Shown here in pieces: positions 1 to 12,800 of a stretch of DNA of 64,000 nucleotides (position 1 is its first letter; each line of letters opens with the position of its first letter). Position numbers and translations under genes: made by a program. The stretch lies in the NCBI GenBank assembly GCA_900155495.1, contig FTLJ01000659.1:62001-126000 (forward strand), in the 5' to 3' direction. This DNA is from Porogramme epimiltina (Eukaryota > Basidiomycota > Agaricomycetes > Polyporales > Polyporaceae). The notes beneath the pieces were generated by a model. It was not told where the DNA came from and made no database searches. It saw only the letters and a program-made list of their open reading frames with translations.

Positions 1-897
1 AACTGCAGTCTTGGTCTCCGTGACTTGGTCGGAGTGGTCCCAGACGGGATGGACGTTGTGTTTGAGTACTGTGACTCCTGGGAACGTGGATATCGCGCCA
101 TTGTAAGGATGGGAAGAGGGCAGCTAGACAACTGATAAATGAGAACTTGTTAGGTTGTGTCATATTCCACGTACCTTGAGTTACGGGCACCTAGGCAGAG
201 CAAGTGAATTCATTGTGTATCATCCCGGACTTTTGAAGCTTTCGTGCTGCGAAAGAGCGTTCGATTAGCGTTCACTATGGGAACATACTGCAACATATCC
301 ACGTCATAACTCAGTGTCACTTTCGGGTCCGGTCCCGAATGCATCGTCCTATCAATGGGGAAAAATGTCTTGTATCCAGTCTAGTTGGATGCACATAGTT
401 CTGGGCCCTCGGCGGGATGGCCATGGCGACATCTGACCACGTACCGGACCTTGGTAAAACCTATCCAGGGGCCCAGGGCAACGACCCTATGTCTGCGCCT
501 ATTCGGTAAAAAGTCGGTCGGGTTGTAAGCAGAGGGATACCCGGCAGGGCACATTGCCCCTTGCGCGCGTCTGGTTGGCGCGATTGGGAGCGGTAAGAGG
601 GCGGCGGGCGCGATGAGCATATCATCGGAGCTAGAGTGACTGCGGTGGACGTCACTCTTTCTTGATTAAGGTTGGGAGTGGGCGCGTATATTTACAATAT
701 TAGTGCGGAATACCGTTATACTACATTCTACCATGGATTCTGAATACAACGACGTGACAGATCGGAGGCTTGTGCGGAGGCGAGCTTACTAGACGGTAGG
801 ATATTTGACCCGCTGACGGCTCAATTAGCCGAGCAGGGGCCTCTCTTCTTTGACCTTTGGATTTATTTGGATTTACCCAGGTAGCCTGTGGCGGGTA
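1..897. other. Non-coding or unassigned left edge
   Basis: Only short overlapping open frames are present, with no recognisable family and no consistent exon-intron pattern on either strand. The stretch lies downstream of the stop codon of the minus-strand gene that ends at 898, so part of it is presumably that gene's 3' flank. I see no repeat or RNA gene here. Confidence 0.5.
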
Positions 898-1578
898 TTA
901 TAAGCGTCCTGAAGTGTAAACACGGGCCAATGGGCTCACCGTCATCGTGACGTTCTCGTTTCCGTCTTCACCCACCCATCTCCTGACCGTATCCCGGTCT
1001 GCGCTCACGCTGTTGACATGGCGTGCGAGGCGTTCCAGTTTTTCCACATCTATACTATATTTCTTTGCTAGATCTTCTATATCTTTTCGTGACGATGCAT
1101 ACTTGCGCTCCTCCAGCAGCTCAACAAGTTGGGGGGCAACGAGCCTGTTTGGCGTTTGGCGTGAAGAGCGTGCCTCATCCTCTGAACGTATTCTTGTCTG
1201 AAACATTTCTTGGGCGGAAACGGCAGCCTGATGCACGTAGTGTGTTATTATTGGAAGTAAGGCGCATACACGCTATGAAACATACCGGTCGAACGGCCTT
1301 CATGTGGTGGTCAACTGTCACCGCACCAAGTTTACTTAGATTCGCAAGGAACTGGGGGTCATGTGCGTCCCGCAGAATCGCTGCAGGCCTGTCAGACAGT
1401 AGTGCTGCACACACATTGGGAGTTACACACAATCATCCTTGATTTCGCTCGCATGAAGTGCAGGCCGTGCATGAGGATGCGGGGCATGTTCTCCAACAGT
1501 CGGTGTCCGGGCCCCTGCCCAAGCGGGTGGTGCTTTTGCAAGTTTGCGCGCGGCCGGTTTCGACGATGCGGAGCCCAT
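898..1578 (-). CDS. Small conserved-looking fungal protein with N-myristoylation-type start
   Basis: Three exons are inferred on the minus strand: 1431-1578, 1286-1380 and 898-1227, with introns of 50 and 58 bp (1381-1430 and 1228-1285) that have GT donors and AG acceptors. The protein is about 190 residues. It begins MGSASSK, so Gly2 and Ser6 fit the MGxxxS rule for N-myristoylation, which would place it on a membrane. After a basic Pro/Ala-rich segment comes a charged, probably helical part containing DPQFLANLSKLG, HHMK and DVEKLERLARHVNS. I believe similar unnamed proteins occur in other Agaricomycetes, but I do not recognise a named family or function. The last 15-20 codons are the least certain part. 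The gene diverges from the histone deacetylase gene across a 300 bp shared promoter. Confidence 0.65.
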
Positions 1579-1878
1579 GGGTGCCGTGTAGCGTGTTCGA
1601 GGGTATGATATTGGGTATGAGGTAAGTGCGCGTGGCTTGAGGCGAAAGGCAGGGTTTAGGGAGAAGGAGAGGTGGCCCGTGGGTCACCTGCCAGTGTGGG
1701 CTGTCGTGGGCGTGTGGCAAGACGCGACCGACGCGTCCGGGCCGGAGAGCTTCAAACTCCCCTTCCGCCTCCTTGTATCCCCATAACTTGTCCTCTCCCT
1801 ACCCCTTCTTTCGGTGCAGCGGTTTACGCCCCATAGACCTGGAATACCGCGTAATCAACGTTCTCCCACTCCCTCACC
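1579..1878. promoter_or_regulatory. Divergent promoter region with ACGCGT element
   Basis: This 300 bp spacer separates the starts of two divergent genes, at 1578 (minus) and 1879 (plus). It carries one ACGCGT hexamer at 1731-1736, 143 bp before the deacetylase start. In fungi this is the core of the MCB element bound by MBF-type APSES regulators. The side towards the deacetylase gene is pyrimidine-rich (about 1755-1810). Function is inferred from the motif only. Confidence 0.4.
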
Positions 1879-3970
1879 ATGTCCAAAAGGCGTGTCACGT
1901 ACTACTATGATCGTGCGTTTACCTCCCCTATCCAAATGGAACCATGCTCACCGACCATAAGCCGACGTTGGTGCATATTCGTATGGCAGTCAAACACATC
2001 CCATGAAGCCCCAGCGGATGCGTATCACTCACGAGCTGGTATCCACGTACAACATGCTCCCCAAAATGCATGTCTTGGTATGTTTAACAACCGAGTGCGT
2101 GGGCAGGAACTAACATGTGCTTCCTACAGAGAGCAAGACGCGCTACAGCCGAGACTATGACCCGGTTTCACACAGACGAATATGTCAATTTCCTTTTCAA
2201 CGTCACCCCGGAGAACGCACAGCAGCTCACTTACCAAGGGACAAGGTTTCTGGTTGGAGAGGACAACCCTGCATTCGATGGACTTTTCGAGTTCTGCTCT
2301 ATCTCTGCTGGCGGATCTGTTGGTGCGTTTCTCCCCTTCAAAGCCTTATTTTTTCTCACCACTAGACCCGGTTCAGCTGCGGCGCATCGACTCATGGAGG
2401 GCGAGGCCGACATTGCTATTAACTGGGCTGGTGGGCTGCACCACGCGAAGAAACGCGAAGCGTCCGGCTTTTGCTATATCAACGATATTGTTCTCGCCAT
2501 CCTCGAAATGCTCCGCACAGTACCACGCGTTCTCTACATCGACATTGATTGCCACCACGGCGACGGCGTCGAAGAGGCGTTCTACACAACCGACCGCGTT
2601 ATGACGTGCTCCTTCCACAAGTTCGGCGAGTACTTCCCTGGCACGGGTACCCTTCGTGACAGAGGTCGCGGTAAGGGTCGCGGATACGCGCTCAACATCC
2701 CCCTCAAGGACGGTATCACAGACGAGGCATACAAGGGCGTGTTCCAGCCGGTGAGCGAGCTCTAGCAGAGCCTCTGCGCGTGTGCGGGCTGAGGCTCTAC
2801 GTTGCCAGACAGAATGAACCTCTGCTCACGTATCCATCTCCGGCTCTAGATCATTGACAAGATTCTTGAGGTCTTCCGACCGGCCGCGATCGTCCTCCAA
2901 TGTGGCGCTGATTCGCTCTCGGGAGACAAACTTGGCTGTTTGAACCTGACGATGCAAGGTCACGCGAGCTGCGCGCAATACGTGCGGACGAAGAACATTC
3001 CGCTGCTGCTCCTGGGCGGTGGCGGATATACCGTGAAGAACGTCGCGCGCACGTGGACGTACGAGACAGCGTGCGCACTCGGGATAGAGAACGAGATCGA
3101 TCTCAACCTGCCATGGAACGAGTACTTCGAGTGGTTCGGTCCAAGATATCGCCTCGAGGTCCCTGAGAGCAACATGGAAGACATGAATATCAAGGACGGC
3201 TCATTAGATAAAGTCCGGTTCGTACACTATGGCGTCCCTACGTCACAAGCCGCCGCCTGACAGTTTCGTAGATCCACGGCGCTACAATACCTCTCTGAAC
3301 TACGCCCAGCACCCTCAGTGGGCCTCCAGGATGTCCCGAGAGAAAGTGTCGGAGAGCACCTCGGCATCGGAAGCGTATACGAGCAAGCGCCTCTAGACGA
3401 CTTAGACGATCAACTAGCCCGTAAGTAACGAGCTTCGAACGTTTCTCTTCCTCACGGGGATCTATGGTTTATATTAACCACTCTCCGATAGAGCATACTC
3501 GATTCGTGTACCATCTCCAAGAATCCGCCGCCCAGTCAGACTCGGAATCAGACTCGGAGCCCGATTCTGACGACATGTCTTCGCGCGGCCGGCCTCGCCG
3601 TAGCGTTCGCAGCGGCAAGACGCACACGCGCATGAGCCTCCTCACCGGCCTGCCCTTCGAGACTCCAAGCCCCAGCCCTAGACAGTCAGATGACCATACT
3701 GACGGCTACTTCGACCTCGGCTGCGGTCACGAGCCATGGGCGAACGGCTCGGATACGCCTTCGCGCAACGGGCGGCGGCGATTCTTCGAGGTCGGTGGCA
3801 GGTGGGATACCGTGATGCGCAAGGTCGTGCTGGAGCGGCAGGGTGCGGGTGCAGATGATGGAACAATTGACATTGGGGCGCTCATGGCCAACGGGGGTCG
3901 AGACACGAGAGGTGATTCATCAGAGCCAGGCGACGAGATGGACGTGGACACCGATATCCAGGACGCATAG
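1879..3970 (+). CDS. RPD3: Class I histone deacetylase, RPD3 type
   Basis: This is a nuclear zinc-dependent lysine deacetylase, expected to act as the catalytic subunit of Sin3/Rpd3-type co-repressor complexes on histone tails. Seven exons join in frame: 1879-1912, 1962-2077, 2130-2322, 2377-2750, 2850-3217, 3272-3420 and 3492-3970, giving about 570 residues. The start [15 protein letters not shown] is the family's usual N-terminus. Active-site motifs are intact: GGLHHAKK (His-His dyad), [19 protein letters not shown] (zinc Asp and His) and [10 protein letters not shown] (second zinc Asp). [10 protein letters not shown] follows. After the catalytic domain (roughly the first 380 residues) is a long tail with an acidic [13 protein letters not shown] run, then basic and disordered sequence. 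Intron 3 is 54 nt with no in-frame stop, so its retention would not break the frame. I am very sure of the family. RPD3 rather than HOS2 rests on overall similarity. Confidence 0.95.
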
Positions 3971-4566
3971 TTTAACTTATTCGTCGTGACGCGTATTGTA
4001 CCCGACTGTACTTTAATCTTGTTGTACTTTTTCTTGAGTAGAGGGTTTGTTCGCGCACAATAGGACATTGAGCATGGAAACATAATTGTTGAGTTATTCT
4101 TCTATGGCTCAGCGACCGTTGCGAGGCCTCCAGTATGTTACACATAGTACGCGACCAGAGACGGGGAGACAGAGAGGAGAAAAAAAGACGCGAATCGACC
4201 AGCCACCCCCCTTCGATACAGTATCGTGTTCGATACCGTGCTACGGTACGAACCGCGTCCAACTTTTGGTATAGCGAGTATTGGAACAAATGAATGAGTG
4301 CGGACGACGACGACTACGGACATTCGGTAGTGTGGGATGGAGTGTGTGGGTGACAGCGAACTGGGAGGGTATCGAGAGGAGAGAGGATGATAGGACGCGC
4401 GGGATGCCTGACTTCAGAGCACACGGGCGGCCTTGGGGATTTCAATACGATAATATGTAAGAAACACAGGGGTAAGAACGGAGTATCCTCATGGCTCGAC
4501 AGTGTGTTCCGGAGAGCAGTTCGTGATGATTCGTGAGACCGGTAGCGGTTGGGGAGGACGAGGACT
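3971..4566. other. Convergent 3' intergenic region
   Basis: This is the shared 3' flank of the convergent deacetylase and Pumilio genes. The first 100 bases are AT-rich and probably hold the deacetylase polyadenylation site. No supported gene is present. Confidence 0.5.
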
Positions 4567-7500
4567 CTAAGCGTGGAAGGTACCCATGTTGGGGGGGTTC
4601 TGCTGTTGATACATTTGGTACATGTACGCCTGGTAGACGTGAGGCGGGACGGATTGGGGCGCCATGCCGTTGTACTGCGGCTGGCTCATGTTCATCATGC
4701 TTGCGGCCTGCGAGAGGCTCGGAGATTGGGCGCCGTAAGGGATCGGCGACGGCGCGTTAGGGGGCGGCATGACGCCCTGCTGTTGCTGCTGCTGCTGGTT
4801 GTTGCCCCGGCGAGGGGCGCTGTTGCGGGGCGTCGTAGCCTCGGGCGTGCGGGGGTTGAACGGGTTGAACGGGTCCGAGTTGGGTGAGAACGCAGACGCC
4901 GGGTTGGAACGTCCTCCACCGCGCTGCTGGGGAGCGGCGCCGTTCTGGCCGTAGCCAGGGTCGATCTGGAGACGGGGAGGACCCGCAGCGGCGTTCTGTC
5001 CACCCATCTGAAGAGCGGCCATCATCGACTGAAGACCCTGGTCGCTGGACGGGTAACCAGCGGGAAGGCCAGGCATGCCGAACTGGTTCTGCTGGTTGTA
5101 CTTCGACTTGCCACTGGGCTGGGGGATGTTCGTGTACGTCGGCTGGAGGTTGGGAACAGGCAACCCGACCTCCTCAATTAGGCGGCGGTACGCTTGAGTG
5201 GCGATGACCTTCAACTCGATGAGGACACGCTTGGTCGCTTCCACATAGCTCGGGCGTAGAGCGGGATCAACGAAGGGGCTCGTGAGGATCTTGTGGACGA
5301 CCGCGACGCCGTTGACCTGATCACCCAGAACATCGGTGAGGACGTGGTCGCCGGGCGAGTTGAACAGGGCCTCGACAATCTGCTTGGATGCCTCGACCTC
5401 AACCTTCTGGTTGACGATACGAAGAACGGTCAAGGACGCGAGCTTGTGGGTGCACAGATGCGAGAGGTGCGGGGTGAAGCGGGGCGCCAGGAGGTTGTAG
5501 CGCGACGGGAAGCTGGAGGTGTCCAGGAGCCAGGTCAACAGGAGTGCACCGTTGGGGTTCGTCGCCAGCGGGATGGAGTTGAGGATTATGGCCGTGGCGA
5601 TGCGGCGCTGCTGGCAGAGCGTAATGTGGGAGCTCTCGAGGCATGCCCTCATGCTACGAGCGCCGAAGCGGCCCTGGGCGATCTCCCACAGGCGGTCAAC
5701 CATCGCATCGAACAGGAAGTCCGTCGCGGGGGCACCAAAGCGGAGGCAGCACCTGTTGGGCGGTGTTAGCATCTTCTCACGCCTGACGGTCAGGGACGAC
5801 GCACTGAACAACATAATTGCCGAACTGATCCAACAAGAGCGGAGGAACGTAAGGGCGCAAGTTCTGCGTGACGAGGGCGACCTCGTCAGGCGTCTGGACA
5901 CATTCGATGATCTTCTGGGCGGCCCAGGTGCCGTTCTTGTGGATGCCGATCATAGCCAGGTGCGGCGCAATGCGCTCCAACATTGCGAGCCTCGGGACAG
6001 CAGAGCATTTCTCGAAAAGCTTCTGAACAACCTGCAGACAAAATGTTCGTTCAGTGGCTACAAGAAAGTTCGATGGGCACTTCATGCTTACCGTGTTGCC
6101 AAGCCAATCAGAGGCCAGATCGACGATCTCACCATCGAGGAAATCCGCCGCAACGTTGTCGATCTCTTCGGTAGTAATGGTACTGGTATCGAGCCTCTTG
6201 CGGAGCTCACGCAACTTCGACGCGTCCCAACGCCTATTGTGGGGCCTCTCAGAGACCAGAGGGATCGTAGTGTAGTACATCGTCGGAGGGCGGAACTCTG
6301 CATGCCGTTGTCAGTGGGTTAATCCTCGACAGAAAGAAGCCCGACGTACCGGTGAGGGCCTGAATATCTGGCTCTGCATCGGGACTACCGCCGCTAAGCT
6401 CCTTCATAATCATTTGCTGCTCGGTGACCGACGGGCCCCAGCTGCCAGGCTTGCTAACACCATCATAGCCCGTGTGGGCGCCAGAGGCGATCATGCTGAG
6501 GAGCAAGTTGGACCGATAGTTCTCCAGCGAGCCGCTGAGCACCTGCTGGTCGACAGGGATCGTCCCTGCACCCTTGATGTTGCGGAGGGCGTGGATAGTA
6601 GCGCCGACGCTCAAGTCGCCCACACCCTGAACGCTGACGTTTGCCGCTTCGTCCTGCCCACCATTGCCGTCCTGTCCATTCTTAACCGGGACCTTGGCGA
6701 AGCCGATACGAATGGCACCGACGTCGCTGCCCAACACATCACGACCGTTGAGGGCCTTGCGCGCCCTCACAGCGTCGTCCAGACGCTCAAAGTTGACTAG
6801 GAGAAAGCTTATCAGGACACAGAAACTATACCCGAAGGGGTTAGGTACGCACTGAAACCACAATTCTTGTGCGTGAGGACCCTAGCGGACTCGATCGGGC
6901 CGTAAGGGCTGAAGACGCTGAGGATTGTGGCGGGAGTCGTCGTCGAGGGAATGGATCCAATCCAGAGCGCACGCGTCGGCGTGGACTGGAGCTGAGCATC
7001 CATGCCGGAAAGGCCAGCGTTGTTGCTTCCAGACTTGCCCAGCACGCCTCCAGGGGACGTAGCCACGGGACTGTTGAGGTTCGCGCCCTTCGCGGGGGCG
7101 ACCGGGGCGCTGTCCGCCTTGCCGAAGCCAATGCGGACGGTCTGGCCATTGGGCATCCCGATATCCCCACCAAGGCGGTTCAGGACATCATCCTTGGCGC
7201 GAATTGCATCGGCCTGGTCAACGAAGTTGACGAAACCACACTCCTATTTACCGCAGCACAACATCAGCATCCGTCCACATTACCACTTTGATTGCCACAC
7301 GCACCTTCTCGGGAAGCAGACGGAGAGACTCGATAGCGCCATAGGGGGCAAACACGTGGATAAGCTGCTCGCTGGTGAACGAGCTATCGAGGTTGCCGAT
7401 CCAAAGCGAGCGCGTGGGAGTCTGCATCTGGGTCGACGCATTCTCCGTCTTGGGCGACACCGCGCGGTTCTGGTTCGACGACGGCGCCGCGAGGTACGCA

Positions 7501-8831
7501 GCGGCGCGGCTGACAGGCGGCTCGGGGTTGGGGAAGTGCACGCTCGCCGCGAGGCTGTTCCGCGGCGGGGCGACCTTCTCAGAGCGCAGAATCCCCGCGG
7601 GGCTCATGTTCGACGCGCCGAGGCCGGCGTGCATGGAGAGATCGGCGCCGAAGGACGTCTGGAGATCGCCCAGGCCAGCACGGGGGCGGATCCGGGAGGT
7701 GGTGTCGTCGAGGGTACCAACCGAGATGGCGCGGGGACGAGTGGCGAGGCCCACGCCGAGGTGGTCGGACTGCTTGAAGCCCTGGGCGACGTAGGCGGCG
7801 GAAAGGTAGCCGTTATCCGCGTCTCCGTAGGAATCCATGCCCTGGCCCGCGTGATGGTACATCTCGTTCTCGTACATCTCCTCTTCCTCCTCCGCATTGG
7901 GCGTAGAAAGGAGCGACGCGGCAGAAGGGCGGAGATGGTACGGGTTCGAGACGGTGCTGGCCCGCATACGCGCCGGGTTGTTGTTCAAGTTGACCGTAAT
8001 CGCCGCCTGGGCCTGGTTGCGGAGCTCCGAGATGGTCGCCGCTGGCGGGTGCCGCACACCATCGTCGAGGCCGAGGTAGTCGAGGGTGTGTACACTGAAA
8101 TCCTCTTCCATCGACGCCACGGACCGTAAATCGTCCAACACAGGAAGTCCATTGCCGCCGTTCCTCGACGAGAGCCACGAGGAGGAGAAAATGGACGGAC
8201 CAAACGCGTTCGAGAGCCCGCCTGTGGGCAGCGTGAGCGAGCCCGACCTGAGGCGACTGTTACGCTCCGTAAGCGCAGAAGAAGCAACAGACGAAGCGAC
8301 AGAGGTCGAGTGACGTAAGCCAGGGCGCACGGGGGCTGGGGCCGCTGACGTGGTCGGGGTCGTGAGGTCGGTGCGCGACCTGAGCTGGTCGGTGAAAGAC
8401 TCGGTCGACCCGGGGGCGCTGCCCAGGGTGCTCAGGCTGGAGGCAGCGGCGAAGCGCTGAGCGGCGAGTTGCACGTTGGAGGGGAGGGTGCCTGCCCTGG
8501 CCCTACGAAACCCCGGGGGATAGTTGGTAGGGGGTAGGGACGAGGTATCCGCTGGGGAGTTGGTAGACGGGGGGTGTTCGTTGGGGGGAGAGCCACCAGA
8601 AGCCAGGGCGCGCAGCGCGGGGGGCCTGTATCTGGCGCCAATGCCTTGCTCGGCCTCGAGCTCCCTCGCACTAGAAGAAAGGAGAGGTCAGAATGGGAAG
8701 ATCGCACGATCCGTGGGGAAGAAAGGGCAGGGAAATACGCACCGTTTGGCATACGCCGCCGAGGGGGCCGGCGGGGGAGTCTTGCCCGAGGAGACGCGAG
8801 AGAAGGCGTTGTCGTTGGCGGAGAGAGACAT
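4567..8831 (-). CDS. RNA-binding protein with two RRMs and Pumilio (PUF) repeats, Jsn1/Puf2 type
   Basis: This cytoplasmic mRNA-binding regulator combines RRM and PUF domains, as in yeast Jsn1 and Puf2. The start is ATG at 8829-8831 and the first exon ends at 8743 with a GTGCGT donor. From the N-terminus it has a Ser/Pro-rich disordered part (about 7500-8831), RRM1 with RNP2-like SLWIGNLDSS (about 7100-7450), RRM2 with ALWIGSIPST (about 6660-7000), a linker, then PUF repeats (about 5150-6290). Recognisable PUF helices include LDGEIVDLASDWLGNTV, GIHKNGTWAAQKIIECV and LLLDQFGNYVVQC. The C-terminus (4567-5150) is rich in Gln, Asn, Pro and Gly, includes a run of seven Gln, and looks prion-like. 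At least five introns interrupt the gene, for example around 5755-5805, 6035-6090, 6300-6350, 6795-6850 and 7240-7290. The number of functional PUF repeats was not established. The family call is secure; the target RNAs are unknown. Confidence 0.9.
4779..4797 (-). repeat. CAG-type triplet run encoding polyglutamine
   Basis: An imperfect CTG/TTG run on the plus strand, read as CAG/CAA on the minus strand, encodes seven consecutive Gln in the tail of the Pumilio protein. It sits inside a longer Asn/Gln/Pro-rich low-complexity segment. Confidence 0.8.
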
Positions 8832-9847
8832 GAGGCTGTAAGGTGTTGGATTAGGTATTACTTGATGTTTTTGAGGGCCAGAGCGGATTGCGCGAGAGCA
8901 AGCAAGAAGCGGAGAGGGGTAAAAGTAGCAGGAGGAGTCCGATGGGTAACTATGAGCAGCGGGCTACAGGTCGTAATAGGGCGAATTTCTTGAAGAAACC
9001 AATTTTGGGGGCGAAGAGAGAAGGGGGCTGCCCAGGACTACTACAGTAGGGTGGACTCCAGTAAATAGTAGAGGACTAAGTAGGATGAAGGATGTCGTTG
9101 GGACCAGAGCCTCGCTAGGGGGGAACCAGCCGCCCCGTGCCCTCAAAACTCCGCTCGCAGTTAGCCGCCCGCCGCTCCTTTGCCAGCAGCACCTGCCACG
9201 CAGGCGCCCCACGCTAGCCGTCCCCATGTGCGGGCAGCGGGCACGCGCGCGCATTCCCACTTCCCACTCCCGCCCGGCGTATCCTTCCTCGGCCCCCTCT
9301 TGCCCCGCACACGCCCCGTCGGCACTAAACAGATTGTATGATTCATCGCGGGCGCATACACTACTGGCACTATACGGGCATATCGCATACTACTACTTGT
9401 TCGTCCACGGCCACCCCACGGCCCGCCGCCCTGCCGCCCACGGATCCAAATCGATCCCCCACTGGGGCCCGTCCGGATGGATCCTCGGCGGCGATTGGGG
9501 GAACATCACCCATCGCACATAGAAGTGCGCGGGTGATGCAAAAGTGATCTGATGTGCGCGCGCACAACATCAGCAAGAAGCACGGAAGGCCAGCACGGTC
9601 GAGGCCCCGTGCCGGTGGCGACAAGCGTCAGGGGTGGGGGTGGGTGGGGGGTTACAGACGTAAGACACAGGTGAAGACAGCGGGGAGGAAGGAGAAGAGA
9701 GGAGAGGAGAGCGTTATTCGATACATCTCTACAGCGTATACGATCCAGCTTTATCGAAAATGAAGGCAATAAGTTTACAATTACGACAATAGCAACAGGG
9801 GAAAGGGGGGGAACGTGGATGATGGGCGATGGTCCAACGACGTATGA
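8832..9847. promoter_or_regulatory. Upstream region of the RRM-Pumilio gene
   Basis: This 1.0 kb spacer lies between the Pumilio gene start (8831, minus) and the stop codon of the next minus-strand gene (9848). The part near 8880-9100 is purine-rich on the plus strand, so pyrimidine-rich on the coding strand, typical of fungal 5' leaders and core promoters. Short open frames here match nothing I recognise. Confidence 0.4.
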
Positions 9848-12800
9848 TCATGACAGGGACGTGCGAGAGCCCCTCCTGGTTGAGCGCGTGCGAGACCTGG
9901 CGGCGACATTCACTACCCGCTTAGACCGCCTAAGGGATTGCTCCTGTGCACCATCCGCAGGGTCGGTCGGCCGCTGGGCAGAAGCTGCGGAGCCATCGTC
10001 GGCGTCATGTGAGGGTTCCTCGGCAGAGGATGTAGTTGTCTCCCATTCCGGAGCCGAGCACAGGACACGGAATATGGCCGCCTCCGTAGGACTGAGCGGT
10101 GGCTCCTCTACTGCTGGAATCTCCTCCGATGTGGGTCGCTGATCGTCTACGGCCGACGTAGGGAAAGTGAAAGACGGGTGCGTAGTGAGGTGTTCATCCC
10201 ACGGTTCTTCGAATTCCCGCGGAGGGAGTTCCAGCCGGTGAGAAGACATGGAGAGGCGCCGCGCGTCTGATGCCGACTTGAATTGTTGTCCAAATGTAGC
10301 ATGCCTTGTCGCTTGACTACCACTTGGACACAAAGCATCTACACCGTCAGGGAACAGCAGGCGCAGATTCTCTGAGAAGAAAACCTCGAGGGAAGCCACA
10401 TCCTTGGCAATATCTCGTGCGACGTCGAGAGGGGCCCATGTTCCACGAACGAAGGGCGAACCGGCGGTGATAGCCACAGTATTAGGGGTGGAAGGAAGAG
10501 GAATACGAAGGTGTTCGCAGACCGGTGAGAGGTTCACGAAACCCGTGTCGACGCGTCGGAGGATGGTCGAATCGCCTAAAGTGGCCTGGTATACTGCAAC
10601 ACCTACAAGTCTATGTCAGTGCAATGAAGGTAGGACACTTTCAGAGTCTACGCACCCTCAAGATCGACAACACAAATTGGGGGGAACAGCGGCCGAAGGG
10701 GGAGAATGGTCTGAGCCTCCGAGGGACACGGTGTCGCGACCTGCGGAGCCGTCGTGAGGCTCAACGAAGGGATAGCTGATGCCGTTGGCACTTGTATGCT
10801 CAGCGAGGTTAAAGAGGCGATCAAGGTAGGGGAAGTGATGGAGGGCTGCCTGTCCTGGACGAGACTGGTGGCTGGGGAAGGGACCTCCAAGGCGAGGGTA
10901 CCCCGTGGGAGTGTCGGAGATGTTTGCGGGGAAGCCGCGGGGACACTAGAAGGTGCGGGGGAAGATGACTGCACCCGCTCCTCGGGGGAGATGGCCCGTG
11001 CGCCACGATACTCGCGCCATGCGCCCGCATCCAGGTCGTGAAGTTTGACGCTGTCCGGACCTAGGATCTCCACGTCGCGCCATTGAAGAGTATAGTAGGG
11101 ATCGGGCATGCAGGGATAGAGCGGACGCTCCTCCACGGGGGACCCACACACGTCGAGCGAAACCATGGATGAGGGAAGCCCTACGGGAGGGATGGTGCCG
11201 TCCTCCGTGAAGAATAGACCGGCCTCGATCTCCTCCTGTTTGATGAGTGGCTCCGGGTGCAAACCAGGCCAGCACCAGGCATCCAGATCGCCGGATGTGG
11301 ACTGCTCCGCCTGACGCTCGGCAGCTGCGGCCTGTGCCACAACGTCGATGACCTTCATGTCCTTCGCCCTGTTCTCCAGGTCTTCCCAGGCGTCTAACAG
11401 GCCGCTCACATCCGTCGGCTCTTGCTTGACAACGATGTCGTCTTCTAGCTGGACTGAGGGAGAACGGGGGCCAGGACTCTCCCATTGAGTTTCCGCGTCC
11501 CCATCGAAGTCTCCAAAAAAGTCATCTTCCCAAGCGGAGTCGTCATCATCGAAGGGTGTCCGTAGGCGTCCGACTGAAGATCGGCGAGCACCCGTCATGG
11601 TAATGTGGAAGTCCTCATCCTCATCTTCGGAATCCGGAGGCGGTGACCCTGAGGGGATGGTGCAAGGCAGTGAAGGTGAACGAGTGCTGACAGGATAGAA
11701 GTTGGAGGATAGGGGCGAAGGGGAACAGCTAGGGCCGGCGGCCGGAGCAGGGGGGGATGCCTGGGGACGGGGCAAGGGTGCTGAGGTGTGGTATGGTGAC
11801 TCCTCACTATCGGAATCGACGGACATTGAACTATCTGACTCGTCGGAGTCGTCATCGTGGCCCAAGTCGTCTGGCTGCAGGCTGCTGGCTCTGGATTCGG
11901 AGGATGCCGAGTCAGATGCGCCGGGCGTGGGCGTGAGAGAAGGCTTCAACCTTAGTGTCAACTTGACCTTGGGCGGCCTCTTCTCTTCGTCCGACGACGA
12001 CTCGGACTCGGACTCGGACTCTGAGCCGTTGTCAGCGCACGACCGCAAAAGGCGCTTCCGCTTTTGTCCAGCCGTTTGTGCTGCCTTGCGCAGCCTATCC
12101 CGCTCACGTTTCTTCTCGCGTCCGGGGTTGATAGGCATGCCGATCTTGCCGTTCTCGTTGTAGTCGCAAAGACGGATTCCTGATCTGGAAAAGGGGCAAG
12201 GAGCACCAGCAGCTTTGCTAAGATACCAAACCATAGTGCCTCGGCGGAAGTTGGTAAGTCGGCCTTCGGACTCAGCGTGGGTACAGTGGGCGCCACCCAC
12301 ACGGGAGTAGAGCGCGGGGACAAGATCATCGTCTGCTATTGTTCCGGACATGACATGACGAAGGAGCAGAGGTTGATCCTGTTGTATCTCACAACGCTGA
12401 AGATGGTTCCGGATGAATGTCGTGATGGCTTGACCAGCTGCGGACATACTGATATGGCGAACAAAGCTTGGATGTCAGGTAAATTCGTTCAAAAGAGACG
12501 TATTACGCACTTCTGGCACATCAACCCGTACTTCATGCTCAGCTCCGACAAGTCCTTGACGGTCATAGCGCGATTGTCCTAAACAGGTGGAGGTATGCAT
12601 ACAGCCATGGAATACGGACAGCGGAGGGACTTACTACGGAGACCAACGCGCGTCCGATCGCGAGGAAGACCTTATTTCCGGCATCGTCCGCGTGTAGCAT
12701 GACGTGCGGTGGCGGGAACGGAGGTAGCGTAGTTTGAGCCACCGGAGCGGCTGCAGCGGAGAGCTTCGTCTTGGACGCGGGGATGGGCTTCACGCGTCTT

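Noticed and set aside
2115..2765. Uninterrupted reading of the deacetylase through intron 3
   Set aside because: The inserted 18 residues break the conserved SISAGG-(x)-AAAHR region, and proper GT and AG sites excise them, so the frame continuity is coincidental.
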